A DNA stretch of 60,197 bases from Blautia glucerasea (GTDB lineage: Bacteria; Bacillota; Clostridia; Lachnospirales; Lachnospiraceae): contig NZ_JAAITU010000022.1 in NCBI RefSeq assembly GCF_013304385.1, forward strand, positions 1 through 60,197. The letters are read 5' to 3'. Made by a program: the position numbers and the translations under genes. This document shows, piece by piece, positions 32,571-41,877 of the stretch. Every line of letters begins with the position of its first letter. Within the stretch, counting starts at the first letter, position 1. The notes beneath the pieces are model-generated. The model made no database searches. It was not told where the DNA came from and saw only the letters and a list, made by a program, of their open reading frames with translations.

Positions 32571-33881
32571 ATGGGAATAAAAAGTTTGTTTGGTTTCGGT
32601 CAGGCGAGGGATAAGCCTGTACGGAATTACAGCAATGGTGAGTATACATTCAATTTCGGACGAAGCACCAGCGGAAAGAGCGTCAATGAAATGACAGCCA
32701 TGCAGACTACTGCAGTTTATGCATGTGTGAGGATTTTGTCAGAAGCAATCGCATCGCTTCCAATTCATGTATATCGATACAAAGACGGTGGGAAGGAAAT
32801 GGTTTGTGACCACCCGCTTTATACGCTGCTCCATGATGAGCCAAACCCGGAGATGATTTCATTTGTGTTCAGAGAAACGCTGATGAGTCATCTTTTAATT
32901 TGGGGAAATGCATATGCACAGATCATACGAAATGGGAAAGGCGAGGTGCTTTCTCTGTATCCGCTACTTCCAAACAAGATGAGTGTGGAGAGGGACAGTA
33001 ATGGAGTGCTGTATTATGTGTATTCCCGTTATACAGATGAGAATCCCAACATGAAAAAGATGGGAGATATCATCTTAAGGCAGGAGGATGTGCTTCATAT
33101 TCCCGGACTTGGATTTGATGGTCTTATCGGTTACTCACCTATTGCAATGGCAAGGAATGCTGTCGGTATGACGATGGCATGTGAGGAATATGGTGCCAGT
33201 TTTTTTGCTAATGGTGCAAATCCCGGTGGTGTGTTGGAGCATCCGGGTGTGTTGAAAGACCCGGCAAAGGTAAGGGATTCTTGGAATGCAGTGTATCGTG
33301 GAACGACCAATGCCCACAAGATTGCCGTACTTGAGGAAGGGATGAAATACCAGCAGATAGGTATCCCACCGGAGGAGGCGCAGTTCCTGGAAACAAGAAA
33401 GTTTCAGATTAACGAAATTGCAAGGCTGTTTCGGATACCGCCACATATGGTCGGTGATTTGGAAAAGAGCAGTTTTTCTAATATTGAGCAGCAGTCCTTG
33501 GAATTTGTGAAATACACACTTGACCCGTGGGTAATCCGATGGGAACAGGCACTTAAAAAATCCCTTTTTCTGCCGGAAGAGAAAAAAGAGTTTTTTATAA
33601 AGTTGAATGTGGACGGTCTGCTCCGTGGAGATTATCAGAGCCGAATGAATGGTTACGCCATCGGCAGACAGAATGGTTGGCTGTCGACCAACGATATCCG
33701 TGAAATGGAAGATATGAATCCATTACCGGAAGAGGAAGGTGGCAATCTGTATCTTGTGAACGGTGCGATGACGAAGCTGAAGGATGCAGGAGCATTTGCC
33801 AAAGAGGGAACGAAAAGCACGTCAGAGGAAACCGAACCGCAGCAACCACCAGACAATAAAAACAGAGGAGGTCTACGATGA
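32571..33881 (+). CDS. Phage portal protein, HK97 family
   Basis: A 436-residue portal forming the dodecameric DNA gate at the capsid vertex. Family signs are VNEMTAMQTTAVYACVRILSE, PNPEMISFVFRETLM, and IARLFRIPPHMVGD with SNIEQQSLEFV. The C-terminus is a Gln/Glu/Lys-rich tail. ATG 32571 follows GGAGGG; the 3' end overlaps the protease gene by 4 nt. Confidence 0.93.
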   Translation: MGIKSLFGFGQARDKPVRNYSNGEYTFNFGRSTSGKSVNEMTAMQTTAVYACVRILSEAIASLPIHVYRYKDGGKEMVCDHPLYTLLHDEPNPEMISFVFRETLMSHLLIWGNAYAQIIRNGKGEVLSLYPLLPNKMSVERDSNGVLYYVYSRYTDENPNMKKMGDIILRQEDVLHIPGLGFDGLIGYSPIAMARNAVGMTMACEEYGASFFANGANPGGVLEHPGVLKDPAKVRDSWNAVYRGTTNAHKIAVLEEGMKYQQIGIPPEEAQFLETRKFQINEIARLFRIPPHMVGDLEKSSFSNIEQQSLEFVKYTLDPWVIRWEQALKKSLFLPEEKKEFFIKLNVDGLLRGDYQSRMNGYAIGRQNGWLSTNDIREMEDMNPLPEEEGGNLYLVNGAMTKLKDAGAFAKEGTKSTSEETEPQQPPDNKNRGGLR

Positions 33882-34594
33882 AACGAAAGTTTTGGAACTG
33901 GGTCAGAAATGAGGGGGAAAGAACCCTCTTTTTAAATGGAGAAATCTCAGATGAAACATGGTACGGGGATGAGGTTACCCCTAAGTTATTTAAAGACGAA
34001 CTGTTATCCGGCGAAGGGGATATTACCGTATGGATAAACAGTCCGGGCGGTGATGTGTTTGCAGCTGCCCAAATCTACAACATGCTGATGGACTATAAAG
34101 GTCATGTGACTGTGAAGATTGACGGTCTTGCTGCTTCGGCAGCCTCCGTGATTGCAATGGCAGGAACAAAGGTGCTGATGAGTCCGGTGGCAATGATGAT
34201 GATCCACAACCCGGCTACGATAGCCATTGGAGATACAGCAGAGATGAAAAAGGCAATTGAGATGCTTGATGAAGTCAAGGAATCCATTATGAATGCCTAT
34301 GAAATCAAAACCGGATTGAACCGCACGAAAATCTCACATCTGATGGATGCAGAGTCCTGGTTCAATGCAAAGAAAGCTGTGGAACTTGGGTTTGCGGATG
34401 AAGTTCTCTTTGATAAGGGAAAAGAGGAAAATTCGGAAGAAAAGGAAGAAGAAAAGGAAGAGGAATTGGAAGCCATCCTGTTTTCAAGGTCGGCTGTTAC
34501 CAATTCCTTTTTTAATAAGCTGATTCCCGGAAAGCCGGAGAAAAAGGTAAACATTAGCGAGCTTGAAAAGCGGCTCAGTCTGTTAAAGCCATAA
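33878..34594 (+). CDS. ClpP-type prohead protease
   Basis: A 238-residue ClpP/S14-fold serine protease that matures the prohead. Motifs are INSPGGDVFAA, GLAASAASVIAMAG (catalytic Ser in ASAAS), MMIHNP (catalytic His) and the downstream Asp region. An acidic Lys/Glu linker (about 186-206) leads to a C-terminal tail that may bind the scaffold or capsid. Directly precedes the capsid gene. Confidence 0.92.
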   Translation: MKRKFWNWVRNEGERTLFLNGEISDETWYGDEVTPKLFKDELLSGEGDITVWINSPGGDVFAAAQIYNMLMDYKGHVTVKIDGLAASAASVIAMAGTKVLMSPVAMMMIHNPATIAIGDTAEMKKAIEMLDEVKESIMNAYEIKTGLNRTKISHLMDAESWFNAKKAVELGFADEVLFDKGKEENSEEKEEEKEEELEAILFSRSAVTNSFFNKLIPGKPEKKVNISELEKRLSLLKP

Positions 34595-34602
34595 GGAGGG
34601 CA

Positions 34603-35805
34603 ATGAATATGAGTACAGTATTGGAATTAATGGAAAAGAGAAAGAAAGCATGGGAAACTGCCAAGGCATTTTTGGATTCCAGAAGGGGCAGTGATGGTCT
34701 GATTTCTGCAGAGGACAATGCGACTTACGAAAGAATGGAAGCGGATGTGGTGGCACTCGGTAAAGAAATCGAGAGATTGCAGAGACAGGCTGCCATTGAT
34801 GCGGAACTGGCAAAGGCTACTTCCGAACCAATCAAGGATAAGCCGGGCATGAAGCCGGGGGATAAGGGGAGCGGACGTGCATCTGCTGAATACCAGACTG
34901 CATTCTGGAATGCGATGCGTAAGAAGAACTATTACGATGTCAATAATGCACTTTCCATCGGGGAAGATGCCGAGGGCGGTTATCTGGTGCCGGATGAGTT
35001 TGAAAGAAAATTGGTGGAAGGACTGGAAGAGGAGAGTTTCTTCCGTTCCCTTGCAACCGTAATCAGAACTTCCAGCGGTGACCGCAAGATTCCGATTGTT
35101 ACGGGTAAGGGCGAAGCAGCATGGATTGACGAGAACGGACAGTTCCCTGAATCTGATGACAGCTTTGGTCAGACATCTATCGGAGCATATAAACTTGCTA
35201 CCATGATTAAAGTATCGGATGAACTTTTAAATGATAGTATATTTGACGTTCAGGCATATATCGTGAAAGAGTTTGCAAGACGTATCTCCACAAAGGAAGA
35301 GGAAGCATTCTTTGTTGGTGACGGTGCCGGAAAACCTGTCGGTATTTTCAATGCCACCGGAGGTGGAGAAGTTGGTGTAACAACTACGACTGCCAACATC
35401 ACATTTGATGATGTCATGGATCTGTTCTATTCATTAAAGGCTCCTTACCGTAAGAAGGCTAAATGGATTTTGAATGATTCCACAGTTAAGGCACTACGTA
35501 AGTTAAAGGATTCCAACGGTAATTATATCTGGCAGCCTTCTGTGTCTGTAGGTGTACCGGATATGATTTTGAACCGTCCTTATTACACTTCCACATTTGC
35601 ACCGGAAGTGGCAGCAGGAGCCACACCTCTTGCATTCGGTGATTTTTCTTATTACTGGATTGCAGACCGTGAGGGCAGAAGCTTCAAACGTCTGAATGAA
35701 CTTTATGCAACCACAGGACAGGTCGGTTTCCTTGCAAGCCAGAGAGTGGATGGAAAGCTGATTCTTCCTGAAGCTGTGAAACTGCTTAGTATGAAGTCTG
35801 CGTAA
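34603..35805 (+). CDS. HK97-fold major capsid protein
   Basis: A 400-residue precursor. The N-terminal ~100 residues form a charged helical delta domain (LMEKRKKAWETAKAFL; MEADVVALGKEIERLQRQA) expected to be cleaved by the upstream protease. The mature part starts near EGGYLVPDEFE and includes IPIVTGKGEAAWIDENG and GDGAGKPVGIF, typical of HK97 capsids. AAGGAGG precedes ATG 34603; ATG 34609 fits as well. Confidence 0.93.
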   Translation: MNMSTVLELMEKRKKAWETAKAFLDSRRGSDGLISAEDNATYERMEADVVALGKEIERLQRQAAIDAELAKATSEPIKDKPGMKPGDKGSGRASAEYQTAFWNAMRKKNYYDVNNALSIGEDAEGGYLVPDEFERKLVEGLEEESFFRSLATVIRTSSGDRKIPIVTGKGEAAWIDENGQFPESDDSFGQTSIGAYKLATMIKVSDELLNDSIFDVQAYIVKEFARRISTKEEEAFFVGDGAGKPVGIFNATGGGEVGVTTTTANITFDDVMDLFYSLKAPYRKKAKWILNDSTVKALRKLKDSNGNYIWQPSVSVGVPDMILNRPYYTSTFAPEVAAGATPLAFGDFSYYWIADREGRSFKRLNELYATTGQVGFLASQRVDGKLILPEAVKLLSMKSA

Positions 35806-35822
35806 GATAGGGGGATGAGGGT

Positions 35823-36098
35823 ATGCTTGTGACCGTGGATGAAGCGAAATTATATCTGCGTTTGGATGGCACGGAAGAGGATGCCCTCATTCAGACGCTT
35901 TTGGAGACAGCAGAAAGTCTGTGCCAGGATATTGTAAGAACAGATTTTGATGAAATGGAAGAAGTGCCGGAGATTGTGAAAGTTGGAATTCGTTATGCTG
36001 TGACCTATTTATATGAAAACAGGGAAAAGGCAGACTTTGATGAGTTGACTAGGATGCTTAAATTTCTGCTGTACAGTGTGCGGAAGGAGGAATTCTGA
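35823..36098 (+). CDS. Head-tail connector, gp6-like
   Basis: A 91-residue all-helical protein beginning MLVTVDEAKLYLRLDG, a signature of phage gp6-like/DNA-packaging connectors. It forms the ring joined to the portal. It ends in TGATG, overlapping the next gene. Confidence 0.85.
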   Translation: MLVTVDEAKLYLRLDGTEEDALIQTLLETAESLCQDIVRTDFDEMEEVPEIVKVGIRYAVTYLYENREKADFDELTRMLKFLLYSVRKEEF

Positions 36099-36424
36099 TG
36101 CAGGTCGGAAGGATGAGATACCGCATAGAAATACAGGATTATAAAAGTACACAGGATGCAGACGGGTTTGAAACAAGGGAGTGGATGACAGTCCATACGG
36201 TATGGGCAGACATCGCTCCCGTTTCCGGTAAAGAGTATATGGCTTCCAACAGAGAGACTGCAGAAATCACAAATAAAATATACATCCGATTTCGTTCAGG
36301 AATTAAATCTACCATGAGAATAAAACACGGGGACAGAATTTTTGAAATTGAGTCCGTGCTTGGAGATAAGCGGAGCGGAATGCTTACCATTATGGCGAGG
36401 GAGGTGGCGCGATGGCAAAGATGA
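36098..36424 (+). CDS. Head closure protein, SPP1 gp16-like
   Basis: A 108-residue beta-rich protein (MRYRIEIQDYKSTQDADGF, VWADIAPVSGKEYMAS, YIRFRSGI, GDRIFEIESV) matching phage head-tail joining proteins. It closes the connector after packaging. It overlaps the gp10-like gene by 13 nt. Confidence 0.85.
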   Translation: MQVGRMRYRIEIQDYKSTQDADGFETREWMTVHTVWADIAPVSGKEYMASNRETAEITNKIYIRFRSGIKSTMRIKHGDRIFEIESVLGDKRSGMLTIMAREVARWQR

Positions 36425-36843
36425 CATTCAAACTGCCGGAAGAAACCATACGAAAGATGGAAGCACTGGGCAGCTATTATGATGCAGTCACAAGTGCGGT
36501 ATTGGAAGAAGGGGTAAAGCCATTGTACGATGCTGCGAAACAGAGTCTTTCTTCCGTTATTGGTCAGGCGACAAAAGAACCATCGGAATCAACAGGTGAT
36601 TTGCTTGAGTCTCTGTCTGTTACGAAACCTTACCAGTCTGCAGATGGGAATTGGAACATAAAGGTGGGCTGTATCGGTTATGACAGAAAAGGAGTACCCA
36701 ACCCACTGAAAGCTGCTGTTTTGGAACATGGTCGTTCTAATCAGCCAGCCAAGCCGTGGGCGAAGCCGGCCGGCAGAAAGGCGAAGAAGGAATGCATCAA
36801 AAAGATGCAGGAAGCATTGGATTCGGAGGTGGAGAAATTATGA
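36412..36843 (+). CDS. HK97 gp10-family tail-completion protein
   Basis: A 143-residue protein with N-terminal helices, a central beta region ending LEHGRSNQPAKPWAKPAG, and a Lys-rich C-terminal helix. The HGRSNQPAKPW block is characteristic of gp10-family proteins. ATG follows GAGGTGG. Its stop overlaps the next start (ATGA). Confidence 0.82.
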   Translation: MAKMTFKLPEETIRKMEALGSYYDAVTSAVLEEGVKPLYDAAKQSLSSVIGQATKEPSESTGDLLESLSVTKPYQSADGNWNIKVGCIGYDRKGVPNPLKAAVLEHGRSNQPAKPWAKPAGRKAKKECIKKMQEALDSEVEKL

Positions 36844-37193
36844 GTCTGAACAGCCGAATCATAAAGGCATTAGAACCTATGAAACTGAAAGTGACAGTTT
36901 CGGAGTATCCGGTTAATGATGAGGAAGGAAAACCTCAACAACCGGATACTTTTTTGGTAATCATACCCGGAACGGATGATTTCCCTGTATGTGCAGATGA
37001 CCGACCAATCGTGGAGACAGAGGAAGTTGAACTGGCACTTTACTGTAAAGGAAATTATCTGAAGATGAGGGATGAGATTACTACAAGGCTCCTGGATGCA
37101 GACATTACGATTACATCCAGAAAATATATGGAGTTTGAAAAAGAAACAAAATACCACCATTACATTTTTGAAGTAATGGGAATAAGCGAATAG
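36840..37193 (+). CDS. Tail terminator/completion protein
   Basis: A 117-residue protein (MSLNSRIIKALEPMKLKV, VELALYCKGNYLKMRDEI, HHYIFEVMGISE) fitting small tail-completion proteins located between gp10 and the major tail protein. Start fixed by ATGA overlap behind GGAGGTGG. Assignment rests on gene order and size. Confidence 0.65.
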   Translation: MSLNSRIIKALEPMKLKVTVSEYPVNDEEGKPQQPDTFLVIIPGTDDFPVCADDRPIVETEEVELALYCKGNYLKMRDEITTRLLDADITITSRKYMEFEKETKYHHYIFEVMGISE

Positions 37194-37209
37194 GAAGGAG
37201 GATTTGCCA

Positions 37210-37824
37210 ATGGCAACCATCGGTCTTGATAAATTATTTTATGCGCCTATTACAGAGGATGAAAACGAGGAGGAAACCTATGGTACTCCGGTGCAGCTTG
37301 CAAAAGCGATTTCTGTGGAGTTGTCTGTAGAACTTGCAGAAGCAGTGCTGTATGCGGATGATGGAATTGCACAGATCATCAAGGAATTCAATTCTGGCAC
37401 ACTGACACTTGGTGTGGATGACATCGGACTTTCCGCAGCATCAGAACTGACAGGTGCAGAGATTGACAGCAATGGTGTACTGGTTTCCACATCGGAAGAC
37501 GACGGTAAGCCTGTAGCAGTCGGCTTCAGAGCAAAGAAGGCAAACGGAAAATACCGTTATTTCTGGTTATACCGTGTGAAGTTTGCGGTTCCGGCTACCA
37601 ATTTGGAAACAAAGGGAGAATCCATAAACTTCCAGACACCAAGCATTGAAGGAACGGTAATGCGCAGAAATAAGGTGGACGGAAAGGGCAGACATCCGTG
37701 GAAAGCGGAGGTCAGTGAGGATGATTCCGGTGTAAATACAACAACTATCGGAAGCTGGTATAAAGAGGTTTACGAGCCTGCTTATACAACTAAAGCGTCA
37801 AATGTATCGGAAGAGGATGCATAG
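37210..37824 (+). CDS. Major tail protein
   Basis: A 204-residue tube protein. It begins MATIGLDKLFYAPITEDE and contains LSVELAEAVLYADDG, FNSGTLTLGVDDIG and a late EGTVMRRN segment, typical of the phi13/TP901-type family. ATG 37210 follows AAGGAGG. Hundreds of copies would build the siphovirus tail tube. Confidence 0.85.
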   Translation: MATIGLDKLFYAPITEDENEEETYGTPVQLAKAISVELSVELAEAVLYADDGIAQIIKEFNSGTLTLGVDDIGLSAASELTGAEIDSNGVLVSTSEDDGKPVAVGFRAKKANGKYRYFWLYRVKFAVPATNLETKGESINFQTPSIEGTVMRRNKVDGKGRHPWKAEVSEDDSGVNTTTIGSWYKEVYEPAYTTKASNVSEEDA

Positions 37825-37859
37825 AAACCGGGTAACCGGGATTTGAAAGGAGAAGCAGT

Positions 37860-38273
37860 ATGTACAGTATAGAAGATAGAAGTCAGGTTATTACAATCGG
37901 TGGTGTGGAACACAAGCTGATTCTTACCACCAAAGCAACAAAGGATATTACCAAGCGGTATGGCGGTTTGGAGAAACTCGGTGACAAGCTGTTAAAGAAT
38001 GCAACGATGGAGGAATCGTTGGGAGAGGTTATTTGGCTGATTGCATTGTTGGCAAATCAGGAAATCCTCATCCATAATTTACAGCACAGGGATGAACCGA
38101 AACCGCTTCTTACAGAAGATGAAATAGAACTTCTTACCAATCCGTATGAACTGGCAGAATATAAGGATGCAATCATGGCAGCAATGTTAAAAGGCACGAA
38201 GCGTCATGTGGAATCCATGCCGGAGAAAAATGAAAAGGGAAACGCACAGACCGGGCAGAGCCACCAGAAGTGA
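37860..38273 (+). CDS. Tail assembly chaperone, short form (gpG-like)
   Basis: A 137-residue protein (ITIGGVEHKLILTTKATKDITKRYGGLEKLG) in the usual place between tail tube and tape measure genes. It binds and guides the tape measure protein during assembly. The last codons contain a slippery heptamer that lets a fraction of ribosomes extend into the overlapping frame. Confidence 0.85.
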   Translation: MYSIEDRSQVITIGGVEHKLILTTKATKDITKRYGGLEKLGDKLLKNATMEESLGEVIWLIALLANQEILIHNLQHRDEPKPLLTEDEIELLTNPYELAEYKDAIMAAMLKGTKRHVESMPEKNEKGNAQTGQSHQK

Positions 38274-38449
38274 GCTTTGCCCGGTTCGTGTATATCGGAG
38301 TAACACAGTTACGGAAACCGGAAGAGGAAGTGCTTTTGACACCGCTTGGCGAACTTATGGATCAATGGGAACTTCACAAACAGTTTCTTGGAATTGCAAA
38401 GCCTAAGAGGGAGGTTTTCATTGAGGATATCATACCGGAAGGCATCTAA
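37860..38449 (+). CDS. Tail assembly chaperone, -1 frameshifted long form (gpGT-like)
   Basis: If ribosomes slip back one base on GGGAAAC (38237-38243), reading continues from 38243 as RTDRAEPPEVSFARFVYIGV and runs to a TAA at 38447-38449, adding about 68 residues. The extension has the FARFVYIGVTQL start and LGELMDQWELHKQFLGIAKP pattern of phage T-type domains. The stop lies 12 nt before the tape measure start. The product is predicted from sequence; the ratio of the two forms is unknown. Confidence 0.8.
38237..38285 (+). promoter_or_regulatory. Programmed -1 frameshift signal
   Basis: The heptamer G GGA AAC (38237-38243) is in the correct phase. Six nucleotides later ACCGGGCA (38250-38257) pairs with TGCCCGGT (38278-38285) to give an 8-bp stimulatory hairpin that spans the zero-frame stop. 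Confidence 0.82.
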
Positions 38450-38461
38450 GGAGGTGTTTGG

Positions 38462-41089
38462 ATGGCTGAGAGTTTCGGTGTCAAGATGGGAGTTGAGGGC
38501 GAGAAGGAGTTTAAAAATGCCCTAAAGGAAATCAACTCCGCTTTTAAGGTGCTTGGTTCAGAAATGAACCTTGTCACATCGCAATTTGATAAAAACGATA
38601 AATCCATCCAGTCCTTAAGTGCAAGAAACGGTGTGCTGACGAAGGAGATAGAAGCACAGAAAAATAAGGTGCAGACTTTACAGGCGGCACTTGAAAATGC
38701 TTCCTCTTCTTTTGGGGAAGCGGATAGCCGAACCAGAAGCTGGCAGATACAGCTGAACAATGCACAGGCTGATTTGAATAAAATGGAGTCTGAATTGAAA
38801 GCTAATGAGGATGCCATTGACAGACTGGGACAGGAGATGGAGGAAGCAGAAGAACAGACGGATGATTTTGCAGAATCACTCTCAGACAGCGGAGATGTGG
38901 CAGAGGATTCATCCGGTAAGTTCGAAAAGGTCGGTTCTGTTGTCGCAGGAGTCGGTACGGCTATCGCAGCAGCGGCAGCTGCCATTGGTGCTGCCGTTGT
39001 GGCAGCAGGCGTGGAACTGGTAAAACTGGGTGATGAATATAATAAGGCTGTCAATCAGATATCCGCATCCACAGGAGCAACAGGCACGGAATTAGAGGAA
39101 CTTGGTGCAATCGCACAGAAGGTCTATACCAATAATTTCGGTGACAGCCTTGAGGATGTAGCAGAGGGATTATCCATTGTACAGAAAACAACCGGACTTG
39201 TGGGGGATGAGTTACAGAAAGCCACAGAGTCCGGTTTTGCTTTGCGTGATACCTTCGGATATGATCTGCAGGAATCGGCTCGTGCTGCCAATGCACTGAT
39301 GAAGAACTTTGGTGTGACAGCAGAGGAAGCATATAACATCATTGCAGTCGGCGCACAGAATGGTGCAGACCAAAACGGGGATTTACTCGATACCTTAAAT
39401 GAATATTCCGCACAGTATTCCGCATTGGGATTGTCAGCGGATCAGTTTGTTACCGGACTTATCAATGGTGCAGAAGCAGGTGTTTTCTCCATTGATAAAG
39501 TCGGTGATGCCGTTAAGGAATTTAACTTAAGGGCAAAGGACGGAAGCAATACAACTATAGAAGCATTTCAGGCACTTGGGATGAATGCAGATGAAATGAC
39601 GAAACGGTTTGCTGCCGGAGGAGAGAGTGCCGAGGAGGCCTTCTTCGAAGTTGTGAATACCTTAAATAATATGGATGACCCGATAGCAAAGAACACGGCT
39701 GCGGTTAAACTGTTCGGTACACAGTTTGAAGATTTACAGGCAAATGTACTTCCCGTGCTTGCCGGGATGAAAGATGGGGCGGCTGCAAGCTATGATGCCC
39801 TGTCACAAATTAATGAAATAAAATATGCGGATTTGGATTCTGCATTGGAGGGAACGAAACGCTCCATTGAGGGTGTGTTCCTACCAACGGTAAGCCAGAT
39901 GTCCGCAGGAATAACAGATGTATTTTCCACACTGGGAAATGCAATCAATGAAGCAAACGGAGATTTCAGTCAGATAAGTGTGGCAATTGGAACAGCCATA
40001 GGAGATGTGGCAGCCATTATCACAGAGCAGATGCCGATGTTCCTTGAGTTGGGACTTAATATCGTGACCTCTATCGGAGGTGCGATTCTGGAAAATCTGC
40101 CGATTTTGATTGAATCTGCGACAAATATTGTGCTGACTATTCTGAATTCACTGATAGCCGCCCTTCCTCAGATAACCGAGGGCGCTTTGCAGTTGGTGCT
40201 TACACTGGTCAACGGAATTTTAGCGAATTTGCCACAGTTGGTCGATGCTGCGATTCAGATGATTGTCACACTGGCAACCGGAATAGGAGAGGCACTGCCA
40301 CAGTTGATTCCGACCATAGTCGATGCGGTGATTTTAATATGCACTACTTTGCTGAACAACATGGATAAAATTCTGGATGCCGCTTTTTCCATCATTACCG
40401 GATTAGCCCAGGGACTTCTGAATGCACTGCCGAAATTGGTGGCTGCTTTGCCTCAGATTATTTCGTCCATCATCAATTTCATAACCACAAATCTGCCTAA
40501 GATTATTGAGATGGGTGTTAAATTGGTGGTTCAGCTGGCGGTTGGATTGGTTAAGGCGATACCACAGCTGGTGGCAAGTTTACCTCAAATCGTGACAGCC
40601 ATTATTTCCGGTATTGGAAAAGCTGCGACCTCTATTGTGAGTGTCGGAAAGAATATCGTGACCGGACTTTGGAGTGGTGTTTCTTCCATGATTTCGTGGG
40701 TAAAGAACAAGATTTCCAGTTTTGTTGGGGATATCGTTGGCGGTATCAAGAGCCTGCTCGGTATCCATTCACCATCCCGTGTGTTTGCTGGAATTGGTGA
40801 CAACATGGCCAAAGGTCTTGGCGAGGGCTTCACAGATGAAATGGATAAGGTGTCAAAGGATATTAACAATGCCATTCCTACAGACTTTGATGTAGATGCA
40901 AGGGTGGGAGCGAATACACAGACTTCCGGTTCGGGAAGTGGCGGAACGGTGATTACTTATACCGGCCCGCTTGTGAGTGTAGCACAGATGGTAGTACGAA
41001 GTGAGGATGATATTCGAAAGGTATCACAGGGACTGTATAACCTGATGCAGTCGGGAACGAGGGCACAGGGAATTATACCAATCACCTAA
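38462..41089 (+). CDS. Tape measure protein
   Basis: An 875-residue tail length-determining protein. An N-terminal coiled coil (about 15-135) is followed by Ala/Gly-rich hydrophobic segments (about 160-185) and, from about 515 to 720, a run of amphipathic repeats marked by LPQ(L/I) (for example ALPQITEGAL, NLPQLVDAAI, ALPQLIPTIV, SLPQIVTAII). Near the C-terminus SPSRVFAGIGDNMAKGLGEGF is typical of this family. Length predicts a medium-long siphovirus tail. Confidence 0.92.
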   Translation: MAESFGVKMGVEGEKEFKNALKEINSAFKVLGSEMNLVTSQFDKNDKSIQSLSARNGVLTKEIEAQKNKVQTLQAALENASSSFGEADSRTRSWQIQLNNAQADLNKMESELKANEDAIDRLGQEMEEAEEQTDDFAESLSDSGDVAEDSSGKFEKVGSVVAGVGTAIAAAAAAIGAAVVAAGVELVKLGDEYNKAVNQISASTGATGTELEELGAIAQKVYTNNFGDSLEDVAEGLSIVQKTTGLVGDELQKATESGFALRDTFGYDLQESARAANALMKNFGVTAEEAYNIIAVGAQNGADQNGDLLDTLNEYSAQYSALGLSADQFVTGLINGAEAGVFSIDKVGDAVKEFNLRAKDGSNTTIEAFQALGMNADEMTKRFAAGGESAEEAFFEVVNTLNNMDDPIAKNTAAVKLFGTQFEDLQANVLPVLAGMKDGAAASYDALSQINEIKYADLDSALEGTKRSIEGVFLPTVSQMSAGITDVFSTLGNAINEANGDFSQISVAIGTAIGDVAAIITEQMPMFLELGLNIVTSIGGAILENLPILIESATNIVLTILNSLIAALPQITEGALQLVLTLVNGILANLPQLVDAAIQMIVTLATGIGEALPQLIPTIVDAVILICTTLLNNMDKILDAAFSIITGLAQGLLNALPKLVAALPQIISSIINFITTNLPKIIEMGVKLVVQLAVGLVKAIPQLVASLPQIVTAIISGIGKAATSIVSVGKNIVTGLWSGVSSMISWVKNKISSFVGDIVGGIKSLLGIHSPSRVFAGIGDNMAKGLGEGFTDEMDKVSKDINNAIPTDFDVDARVGANTQTSGSGSGGTVITYTGPLVSVAQMVVRSEDDIRKVSQGLYNLMQSGTRAQGIIPIT

Positions 41090-41103
41090 GAAGGAGGAGA
41101 AGC

Positions 41104-41877
41104 ATGGGATTTTCATTTCAGGGAATTCATTCGAAGGAAAAAAAGCTGAAAGCAAGAATTACGGGATATCCCATGCTTCCGGCTTTTAGAAATAATACGG
41201 AAAGCATACCGGGAAGGTCAGGGATACTGGATTTTGGAATGGAGTATTCTGAGCGTATCATTCCGGTGGAATGTTCCGTGTTCCCGGAGCAGGATTTTTC
41301 TGCTCTGGTACATAGAATAGATGAAATTAATGGGTGGCTGAATCCGTATAGAGGGGTTCAGCCATTGATTTTTGATGAATATCCGGACAGATATTTTATG
41401 GCGAGACTGAATACGGAAATCAGCATGGAAAGAGTATCACGGACAGCAGGTACGTTTTCTTTGGAGTTTATCTGTCCTGATCCATTCGGTTATGCCGTAG
41501 AGGATGAGGTGTTTTCTATCGCAGCAGAGGGCAAGACCACTGTAAACAGACAAAAGGGAAATCTTATATCTGAACCGATTTTTGAAATAAAAGCGATTAT
41601 GGACAGCACCTCTTCTTATGTGGATATCGAAGTAAATGGGGAGTTGGTTCGTGTAAAAGGAAAACTTGCGGAAGGAGAAACCTTTGTACTTGATACGGCA
41701 AAGCTGACGGCTAAAGTTGTGGATTCCAATACCGGGGTAACATTGCGGAACGCTCTTTCACAGCTTGATGAGTTGGTGTTCCCGGAACTGAATCCGGGCG
41801 GTAATGAGGTTCTGGTTTCTGTAAGTGGTGCAACCTTTACGGAACTTACGATACAGGGAAGGAGCAGGTGGGTGTAA
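41104..41877 (+). CDS. Distal tail protein (Dit)
   Basis: A 257-residue Dit-family protein. Hallmarks are FQGIHSKEKKLKARITG near the N-terminus, an RSGILDFGMEYSERIIPVEC strand region, and a C-terminal galectin-like domain. It forms the hub joining tail tube to the receptor-binding apparatus. Its TAA overlaps the next ATG. Confidence 0.88.
   Translation: MGFSFQGIHSKEKKLKARITGYPMLPAFRNNTESIPGRSGILDFGMEYSERIIPVECSVFPEQDFSALVHRIDEINGWLNPYRGVQPLIFDEYPDRYFMARLNTEISMERVSRTAGTFSLEFICPDPFGYAVEDEVFSIAAEGKTTVNRQKGNLISEPIFEIKAIMDSTSSYVDIEVNGELVRVKGKLAEGETFVLDTAKLTAKVVDSNTGVTLRNALSQLDELVFPELNPGGNEVLVSVSGATFTELTIQGRSRWV

Noticed and set aside
38446-39054. Minus-strand open frame of about 200 codons, Ser/Ala-rich
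   Set aside because: It is a composition shadow of the coiled-coil start of the tape measure gene.
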